Source: Streptococcus tangpeifui
GTDB lineage: Bacteria > Bacillota > Bacilli > Lactobacillales > Streptococcaceae
DNA length: 64,000 bases
Direction of reading: 5' to 3'
NCBI RefSeq assembly: GCF_011038795.1
Contig: NZ_JAAKDU010000008.1
Coordinates: 29,723 to 93,722, forward strand
Below the pieces are notes generated by a model that saw only the letters and a program-made list of their open reading frames with translations, was not told the origin of the DNA and searched no databases. Of the stretch, positions 58,112 through 64,000 are shown piece after piece (the first letter of the stretch is position 1; every line of letters begins with the position of its first letter). The position numbers and the translations under genes are program-made.

Positions 58112-59379
58112 TTTACCAAAAGATTTTAAAAACCATTCAAAAAGAAGGTTATTTTACTGACCATAATAAGGTCTTAATAGCCGTATCCGGTGGAGTAGAT
58201 TCAATGAATTTACTCCATTTCTTACATCAACATCAGCAGGATCTAGCCATCTCTATTGGTCTTGCTCATGTTAATCATAAACAGCGAATTCAGTCTGATG
58301 AGGAAGAAGCTTATTTGAAAACTTGGGCTGACCAGCATCAGCTCCCCTTTTTTGTAACTAATTTTACGGGAAAATTTTCAGAAAAAGCTGCACGTTCCTT
58401 TCGTTATAGCTTTTTTAGCCAGATTATGCAGGAAGAGGGCTATACAGCTCTGGTGACAGCCCACCATGCGGACGATCAAGCTGAGACTATTTTTATGCGT
58501 CTTTTACGTGGAAGTCGACTCAGGCATTTGACTGGTATGAAAATAATTCAGGACTTTGGTCCAGGTCAATTGATTCGTCCCTTTTTAAATGTTGAAAAGT
58601 CTGACCTACCTCAGGTTTTTCATTTTGAGGACGAGACTAATACTAGTGGGGATTATCTGCGTAATCGGATTCGTAATACCTATCTTCCCAATCTGTCTCG
58701 AGAAAATCCTAAATTGTCAACAGCTCTCAGAGAATTAGGGCAAGAGGCAGCCTATCTTTTAACTGCCCTTTCTGATTTGAGTTTTGGATTAGAAGCAACA
58801 GATTTGCAGACTTTTCAGCAGAAAACCGTAGCCGTTCAATATTATCTCCTGCAAGATTATTTGAGCCAATTTACAGATTTGGAGTTATCCAGAAAACAGT
58901 TTACAGCTCTCTTAAACAGGCTGAAAGAAAACAAGCAGGAGGAAGATAGCTACCTAAAATCAGACTACTATCTACATTTGAGAAAAGAGCAGTTTTGGAT
59001 TGATAAAATCGGCCCTGAGACGGATAGCCCTTTTGCAAGGAAAGTGTTAGAATATGGCAAAATCGTCAGTATTGGTCAAAATAGTTTTGAGTTTAATCAG
59101 ACAGGAGAGATTCCTTTGACCAGTCAGAAACCTATTATTTTACGGCCTAGACGATCTGGTGATCAGATTGATTTTGGCAGTTTTCATAAGAAGCTACGCC
59201 GTCTTTTTATTGACGAAAAAATTCCAGCAAAAGAGCGTAAGAAAGCTATTGTAGGTGAACAGGATGGCCTCCTTCTCTTTGTCCTTGTCAATGGACACTT
59301 ATATTTGAGAAAAGCTCCCCAGTGTGTTACAATTAAAGCTAAATTGTGTATAAAAACTAAAGAAATTGGTGATTTATGA
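58108..59379 (+). CDS. tilS: tRNA(Ile)-lysidine synthetase
   Basis: A 423-residue enzyme that converts C34 of tRNA-Ile(CAU) to lysidine so it reads AUA; essential. The PP-loop is [12 protein letters not shown] (about 25-36), with [19 protein letters not shown] following. A C-terminal TilS domain (about 330-400) is present. It overlaps both neighbours by ATGA, so it is coupled to the hydrolase gene and hpt. This tilS-hpt-ftsH order is standard. Confidence 0.96.
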   Translation: MIYQKILKTIQKEGYFTDHNKVLIAVSGGVDSMNLLHFLHQHQQDLAISIGLAHVNHKQRIQSDEEEAYLKTWADQHQLPFFVTNFTGKFSEKAARSFRYSFFSQIMQEEGYTALVTAHHADDQAETIFMRLLRGSRLRHLTGMKIIQDFGPGQLIRPFLNVEKSDLPQVFHFEDETNTSGDYLRNRIRNTYLPNLSRENPKLSTALRELGQEAAYLLTALSDLSFGLEATDLQTFQQKTVAVQYYLLQDYLSQFTDLELSRKQFTALLNRLKENKQEEDSYLKSDYYLHLRKEQFWIDKIGPETDSPFARKVLEYGKIVSIGQNSFEFNQTGEIPLTSQKPIILRPRRSGDQIDFGSFHKKLRRLFIDEKIPAKERKKAIVGEQDGLLLFVLVNGHLYLRKAPQCVTIKAKLCIKTKEIGDL

Positions 59380-59921
59380 CCTTAGATAACGATATTGAAA
59401 AAGTGCTTTATTCGTCTGAAGAAATCACGGCTAAGGCTGAGGAACTTGGTAAGCAATTAACAAAGGACTACCAAGGGAAAAATCCTTTACTTGTTGGCGT
59501 TTTAAAGGGAGCTGTTCCCTTTATGGCTGAATTGATTAAGCATATTGATATACATATTGAAATTGACTTTATGGTGGTTTCATCATATCAAGGTGGCACC
59601 CAAAGTAGCGGTGAAGTTAAAATTCTAAAAGATGTTGATACTAATATCGAAGGCCGCGATGTCATCTTTGTCGAAGATATTATCGATACAGGAAGAACAC
59701 TCCTTTATCTGCGAGATATGTTTAAATACCGTAAGGCTAAGTCTATTAAGATTGTCACCCTCTTTGATAAACCTGAGGGTCGAGTTGTAGATATTGATGC
59801 TGACTACGTCTGCTATGATGTTCCTAATGAATTTGTAGTCGGGTTTGGTCTTGATTATGATGAAAAATATCGCAATCTTCCCTATGTCGGTGTTCTCAAG
59901 GAAGAAATTTACGCAAACTAA
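59376..59921 (+). CDS. hpt: Hypoxanthine-guanine phosphoribosyltransferase
   Basis: A 181-residue purine salvage enzyme making IMP and GMP from PRPP. The PRPP motif is [14 protein letters not shown] (about 96-109), and the substrate-loop region is [13 protein letters not shown]. Starts within the tilS end by a 4-nt overlap. In other Firmicutes TilS and Hpt interact and regulate ftsH; that is not shown by the sequence. Confidence 0.96.
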   Translation: MTLDNDIEKVLYSSEEITAKAEELGKQLTKDYQGKNPLLVGVLKGAVPFMAELIKHIDIHIEIDFMVVSSYQGGTQSSGEVKILKDVDTNIEGRDVIFVEDIIDTGRTLLYLRDMFKYRKAKSIKIVTLFDKPEGRVVDIDADYVCYDVPNEFVVGFGLDYDEKYRNLPYVGVLKEEIYAN

Positions 59922-59946
59922 GTATTAGAAAGTTTTTAATTAGCCA

Positions 59947-61944
59947 ATGAATAATAAAAATAAAAATGGGCTTGTCAAAAATGCCTATATTTATCTGGTA
60001 GTCATTGTTTTGGCGGTGACAGCTGCAAACTTTTATTTTAGCAGTTCCTCTGGTCAGACTAGAGAAGTTGGTTACTCAACCTTAGTTAAGGAAATAAAAA
60101 AAGGTGAGATTAAATCAGTTACTTATCAGCCTAGTGGTAGTGTTGTAAAAGTGACTGGTGATTATGCCAAAGCCAAGAAGGTTCCATCAAACAGCTCAAG
60201 CTTTAACCTTTTGAATTCTGATAGTTCTGAAAAGGTTACAAAATTCACCTCCGTTATTTTACCGAGCGATTCTTCTATGAATCAATTGGAAAAAGCAGCT
60301 GATGAATCTGGTACTAAAATTAAGGTGGTTCCTGAAAGTTCTAGTGGGGCAATTATGTCCTATGTCTTTAGTCTCTTCGTCCCACTACTTGTTATGGGAC
60401 TGCTCTTCTATTTTATGATGAGTCAAGGAGGCGGCGGTGGAGCTCGTGGTGCCATGAGCTTCGGCCGTAATAAAGCTAAGGCTGCTAGCAAGGATGATAT
60501 TAAGGTTCGTTTTTCTGATGTTGCGGGTGCCGAGGAGGAAAAGCAAGAGCTAGTTGAAGTTGTTGACTTCTTAAAAAATCCTAAAAAGTATCGGGCTTTG
60601 GGTGCCCGCATTCCGACAGGTGTTCTTCTTGAAGGTCCTCCCGGAACTGGTAAAACTCTCTTAGCTAAGGCGGTTGCTGGTGAAGCCGGTGTTCCTTTTT
60701 TCAGTATTTCAGGTTCTGACTTTGTGGAAATGTTTGTCGGTGTCGGTGCTAGTCGAGTTCGTTCCCTCTTTGAAGATGCTAAAAAGGCTGAAAGAGCTCT
60801 GATTTTTATCGATGAAATTGATGCTGTCGGTCGCCGTCGCGGTGCCGGTATGGGCGGCGGAAATGATGAACGTGAACAGACTCTTAACCAACTCCTAGTC
60901 GAAATGGATGGTTTTGAAGGTAATGAAAGTATCATTGTTATTGCTGCAACCAACCGAAGCGATGTTCTCGATCCAGCTCTTCTTCGTCCTGGACGTTTTG
61001 ACCGTAAAGTTTTAGTTGGTCGTCCTGATGTTAAGGGGCGGGAAGCTATTCTTAAAGTCCATTCTAAAAATAAACCATTAAAAGATGATGTAGATCTCAA
61101 GGTTATTGCTCAACAAACTCCAGGTTTTGTCGGTGCCGACCTTGAAAATGTTTTGAATGAAGCGGCCCTTGTTGCAGCTCGTCGCAATAAGACTAAGATT
61201 GATGCTAGCGATATTGACGAAGCTGAAGACCGTGTTATTGCAGGTCCTTCTAAAAAAGATAAAAAGGTCTCTGAAAAAGAACGGCAAATTGTGGCCTTCC
61301 ACGAAGCTGGTCATACCATTGTTGGTTTGGTTCTCTCAAGTGCTCGAGATGTCCATAAGGTTACTATCGTTCCTCGAGGACGTGCCGGTGGCTACATGAT
61401 ATCCTTACCTAAGGAAGATCAGAACCTCCTTTCTAAGGATGAGTTGAAAGAACAATTGGCTGGTCTCATGGGTGGCCGTGTTGCTGAAGAAATCATTTTT
61501 AATGTCCAAACTTCAGGTGCTTCAAATGACTTTGAACAAGCTACTGCCCTAGCTCGGGCTATGGTAGCTGAATATGGTATGAGCGACAAACTTGGACCAG
61601 TTCAATATGAAGGCAATCATGCCATGAACCCAGGTCAAATGCCAACTGATAAGTCTTATTCTACTCAAACAGCTGTTATGATTGATGAAGAAGTTCGTGA
61701 TTTGCTTAATGAAGCTCGAAATAAGGCTGCTGACGTTATTAATTCTAATCGTGAAACCCATAAATTGATTGCAGAAGCTCTGCTCAAATATGAAACTTTG
61801 GATGCTGCTCAAATTAAATCTATCTATGAAACAGGTAAGATGCCTGAAGAAGACTTAGAAAACTCTGGAGATGACAATCATGCTCTTTCTTATGATGAAG
61901 TGAAGGAAAAGATGTCTGAAACAGATAGCAGCAACGATAATTAA
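59947..61944 (+). CDS. ftsH: ATP-dependent zinc metalloprotease FtsH
   Basis: A 665-residue membrane AAA+ protease. Two helices (about 13-31 and 138-157) flank an extracellular loop. Walker A is GPPGTGKT (230-237), Walker B is FIDEID (287-292), the pore motif is FV (259-260), and the zinc site is HEAGH (452-456). It degrades unneeded or damaged membrane proteins. Its start has only a weak ribosome site. Followed by a terminator. Confidence 0.97.
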   Translation: MNNKNKNGLVKNAYIYLVVIVLAVTAANFYFSSSSGQTREVGYSTLVKEIKKGEIKSVTYQPSGSVVKVTGDYAKAKKVPSNSSSFNLLNSDSSEKVTKFTSVILPSDSSMNQLEKAADESGTKIKVVPESSSGAIMSYVFSLFVPLLVMGLLFYFMMSQGGGGGARGAMSFGRNKAKAASKDDIKVRFSDVAGAEEEKQELVEVVDFLKNPKKYRALGARIPTGVLLEGPPGTGKTLLAKAVAGEAGVPFFSISGSDFVEMFVGVGASRVRSLFEDAKKAERALIFIDEIDAVGRRRGAGMGGGNDEREQTLNQLLVEMDGFEGNESIIVIAATNRSDVLDPALLRPGRFDRKVLVGRPDVKGREAILKVHSKNKPLKDDVDLKVIAQQTPGFVGADLENVLNEAALVAARRNKTKIDASDIDEAEDRVIAGPSKKDKKVSEKERQIVAFHEAGHTIVGLVLSSARDVHKVTIVPRGRAGGYMISLPKEDQNLLSKDELKEQLAGLMGGRVAEEIIFNVQTSGASNDFEQATALARAMVAEYGMSDKLGPVQYEGNHAMNPGQMPTDKSYSTQTAVMIDEEVRDLLNEARNKAADVINSNRETHKLIAEALLKYETLDAAQIKSIYETGKMPEEDLENSGDDNHALSYDEVKEKMSETDSSNDN

Positions 61945-61978
61945 GAAAAGGAGAAAAGTGCTCCTTTTTCTTTTGTCT
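61943..61978 (+). terminator. Terminator of the tilS-hpt-ftsH operon
   Basis: AAGAAAAGGAG and CTCCTTTTTCTT pair around a 7-nt loop, followed by TTTGTCTTTT. Confidence 0.85.
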
Positions 61979-62086
61979 TTTAATATCTTTGTTTTGGGTA
62001 CTATATTTTGCTTTATTCCAAAAAGTATTTACAATCATTTTTCCCTATGATAAACTTACAACTATAGAAAATTCAAGGAGAGATAA

Positions 62087-63475
62087 GTGAATATTTTTCG
62101 AAAAAAAGACCCGCGTCAAGCCAAAACAGAAATGGCTAGAAGTTTAGGGGTTACTGACCTCGTTTTTCTTGGTTTAGGTTCAATGGTAGGGACAGGTATC
62201 TTTACTATTACTGGTATTGGTGCTGCTAACTATGCTGGACCAGGTTTGGTCATTTCTATCATTATTGCTGCTGTTGCCGTTGGTATTTCAGCTCTCTTCT
62301 TTGCAGAATTTGCATCTCGTTTACCTGCAAATGGTGGCGCCTATAGCTATGTTTATGCAACTTTAGGAGAATTTCCAGCTTGGATGGTCGGATGGATGAT
62401 TATAATGGAATTCCTGATTGCCATTTCTAGTGTTGCTTCGGGCTGGGGAGCTTATTTAAAAGGACTTTTGGCCAGTTTTAATATTACTTTGCCTACAGCA
62501 CTTAATGGAACTTTGGATCCAAGCAAGGGAACCTATGTTGATTTGTTGCCTGTCTTGGTTATGATAGCTGTAACAGCTCTAGTTTTGATGAATTCTAAAT
62601 CAGTCTTACGCTTTAATAGTTTTTTAGTTATTTTGAAGTTTTCAGCTTTAGCCCTTTTTATTGTCGCTGGTTTCTTTTTTATCAAACCGAATAATTGGTC
62701 AAACTTCATGCCATTTGGACTGGGTCAACTTTATGGTGGCAAAACGGGAATTGTTGCTGGAGCATCGATTATGTTTTTTGCCTTTCTTGGTTTTGAATCG
62801 TTGTCTATGGCAGTTGACGAGGCTAAGGAACCGCAAAAAACAGTTCCTCGCGGAATTACTCTATCTTTGATTATTGTGACGATTGTCTATATTGTGGTTA
62901 CTCTTGTCTTAACAGGGATTGTTCATTACACTAAGCTTGGTGTTGCTGATGCTGTTGCTTTTGCCCTGCGTCATGTTGGCTTGTCATGGGCAGCCAACTA
63001 TGTTTCGACTGTAGCCATTTTAACTTTGATTACGGTCTGTATTTCGATGACCTACGCTCTTTCACGAACAGTTTATAGTATTAGTCGAGATGGACTTTTA
63101 CCGAAATCCTTCCGCCATATTTCAGAAAAATCGAAGATTCCAGATAATGCGACACTATTAGTTGGAATCTTCGCCATTATCTTTGCTGGTATTGTTCCTC
63201 TAGCAGCTTTGGCAGAGTTTGTTAATATCTGTACTTTAGCTTATTTGATTGTCCTTGCAGTAGCCTTGATTAAGCTGCGTCAGGACAAAGGAACCCCCCA
63301 GAAGGATCAATTTAAGACACCTTTAGTCCCAATTTTACCGATTATTTCAATCATTATCTGTCTATCTCTCATGAGTCAATTTATGACTGTTACCTGGATC
63401 GCCTTTGGTATTTCTGTGCTTATTGGTCTTCTTATCTATTTTCTTTATGGTTATAAAAATTCAGCTATTGACTAG
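62087..63475 (+). CDS. APC family amino acid permease
   Basis: A 462-residue transporter with about 12-13 helices of the amino acid-polyamine-organocation family, cationic/branched-chain type (YfnA-like). Conserved elements: GLGSMVGTGIFTITG in helix 1 and MFFAFLGFESLSMAVDEAKEPQKTVPRGI in the middle, split by the usual Glu. The GTG start has GGAGAG upstream. The substrate is not predictable. It stands alone between ftsH and the rRNA operon. Confidence 0.88.
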   Translation: MNIFRKKDPRQAKTEMARSLGVTDLVFLGLGSMVGTGIFTITGIGAANYAGPGLVISIIIAAVAVGISALFFAEFASRLPANGGAYSYVYATLGEFPAWMVGWMIIMEFLIAISSVASGWGAYLKGLLASFNITLPTALNGTLDPSKGTYVDLLPVLVMIAVTALVLMNSKSVLRFNSFLVILKFSALALFIVAGFFFIKPNNWSNFMPFGLGQLYGGKTGIVAGASIMFFAFLGFESLSMAVDEAKEPQKTVPRGITLSLIIVTIVYIVVTLVLTGIVHYTKLGVADAVAFALRHVGLSWAANYVSTVAILTLITVCISMTYALSRTVYSISRDGLLPKSFRHISEKSKIPDNATLLVGIFAIIFAGIVPLAALAEFVNICTLAYLIVLAVALIKLRQDKGTPQKDQFKTPLVPILPIISIIICLSLMSQFMTVTWIAFGISVLIGLLIYFLYGYKNSAID

Positions 63476-63485
63476 TAGCAGTGAG

Positions 63486-63512
63486 AAGGCTGTCTGTCCC
63501 AGCCTTATATAA
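63486..63512 (+). terminator. Terminator of the permease gene
   Basis: AAGGCTG (63486-63492) and CAGCCTT (63500-63506) form a 7-bp stem followed by ATAT. Confidence 0.6.
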
Positions 63513-63545
63513 AAATTTCGACAACCAAAATAAAAAATGAACAGG

Positions 63546-63592
63546 ATTAGATTTTTAATAACAAGAAATCTAATTTTGTTTGTTTTTTTACT
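63546..63592 (+). terminator. Second terminator before the rRNA promoter
   Basis: ATTAGATTT and AAATCTAAT form a 9-bp stem with an 11-nt loop, followed by a long T-rich tail. It insulates the rRNA operon from the permease gene. Confidence 0.7.
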
Positions 63593-63718
63593 TTCCGTAT
63601 CAAGTACGACTAATGACAAAGAATTTCCAAAATGAAAGTTCTTTTTATTTCTAGCTTTATTTAAAAACAATCCTAGGTTTACCATTTTATAATACATAAA
63701 AAAATTAATCTAAAGGTA

Positions 63719-63747
63719 TTGACAAAGGAGGAGGTGTTTGCTAGAAT
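63719..63747 (+). promoter_or_regulatory. Ribosomal RNA operon promoter
   Basis: A perfect -35 TTGACA (63719-63724) and a -10 TAGAAT (63742-63747) are separated by 17 nt. A GC-rich start region and a leader of about 130 nt with a TTGAGAACTGAATAGAGACG-type antitermination sequence follow. The stretch from 63593 to 63718 has no gene I can see. Confidence 0.85.
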
Positions 63748-63883
63748 AAGGGAGCTGTCCTCGAGAGAGGGGCAAGACCTTTGAGAACTGAATAGAGACG
63801 AACCAAGACGTGCGGGTTACGAGAGTAACCTGTCAAAGGACAATAAGTCAGCGATGACACAAGTGAGTTAAGCGCTCAAACTA

Positions 63884-64000
63884 TTAGATGAGAGTTTGAT
63901 CCTGGCTCAGGACGAACGCTGGCGGCGTGCCTAATACATGCAAGTAGAACGCTGAGTACTGGAGCTTGCTCTAGTACGAGGAGTTGCGAACGGGTGAGTA
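63884..64000 (+). rRNA. 16S ribosomal RNA, 5' part
   Basis: It contains the conserved AGAGTTTGATCCTGGCTCAG start, GAACGCTGGCGGCGTGCC and a streptococcal V1 loop (GTAGAACGCTGAG..GAGTTGCGAACGGGTGAG). Only the first 117 nt lie in the window; the 5' end is set by alignment from memory to the E. coli start and is good to a few bases. Confidence 0.97.

Noticed and set aside
60423..61100. Long antisense frame within ftsH
   Set aside because: It mirrors the GC-rich codons of the AAA+ domain; the Arg/Ser/Pro-rich product is typical of a shadow frame.

Overview
The window is a stretch of a low-GC Streptococcus chromosome centred on the replication origin. Evidence for the genus is the streptococcal gene order (htrA-parB-dnaA-dnaN-ychF-pth-mfd-rqcP-divIC-tilS-hpt-ftsH running into an rRNA operon), the streptococcal V1 region of the 16S gene that enters at the right edge, and protein sequences that read as streptococcal throughout. 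I cannot fix the species; several genes look closest to the mutans group from memory, which is inference only.

Layout. 0.1-9.9 kb is more variable: a Ser/Gln-rich lipoprotein with a frameshifted start, a P1B-4-type metal-efflux ATPase behind a perfect Per box, a membrane-anchored XRE regulator, a CoA-type Nudix hydrolase, a PadR-DUF1700-DUF4097 envelope operon, and a YhgE/Pip membrane protein divergent from a TetR regulator. 10-31 kb is mostly minus-strand core genes, transcribed away from the origin: rpsD with a structured leader, veg, dnaB, rplI, gdpP, mnmG, an unknown four-helix membrane gene coupled to mnmG, an RpiB/LacAB-like isomerase, mnmA, a large GT-C-like membrane protein, two peptidoglycan-hydrolase-type exoproteins, ecfT-ecfA2-ecfA1 (with a parS site inside ecfA1), pgsA, a RodZ-like protein and a pair of M16 peptidases. 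yaaA-recF runs the other way. 31.9-36.3 kb holds guaB and trpS, separated by long non-coding stretches with mosaic palindromic repeats and one decayed gene. 36.4-47.1 kb holds an asymmetric ABC-F ATPase, a YfhO-like membrane protein, tRNA-Glu and tRNA-Arg, rlmH, htrA, parB, dnaA and dnaN. The origin has DnaA boxes on both sides of dnaA and a DnaA-trio array just before dnaN. 47.7-63.5 kb is plus-strand core genes up to ftsH and an amino-acid permease, followed by the rRNA promoter and the 16S start.

How it fits together. Gene direction flips around the origin, so most genes are co-directional with replication. Replication initiation and segregation (dnaA, dnaN, recF, dnaB, parB, parS, oriC), translation quality and tRNA modification (mnmA, mnmG, tilS, pth, rqcP, rlmH, ychF) and envelope homeostasis (htrA, ftsH, gdpP, divIC, the LysM and transglycosylase-like exoproteins) dominate.

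I did not find a clear new defence, secretion or biosynthetic system. The least expected signals are: a mosaic family of palindromic intergenic repeats, a decayed RDD-family gene behind a dead copy of the ychF promoter and 5' end, a homopolymer frameshift in a lipoprotein signal peptide, a two-frameshift pseudogene of unknown family, an ABC-F protein with one complete and one fully degenerate ATP site, and a motif shared upstream of two cell-wall exoprotein genes.
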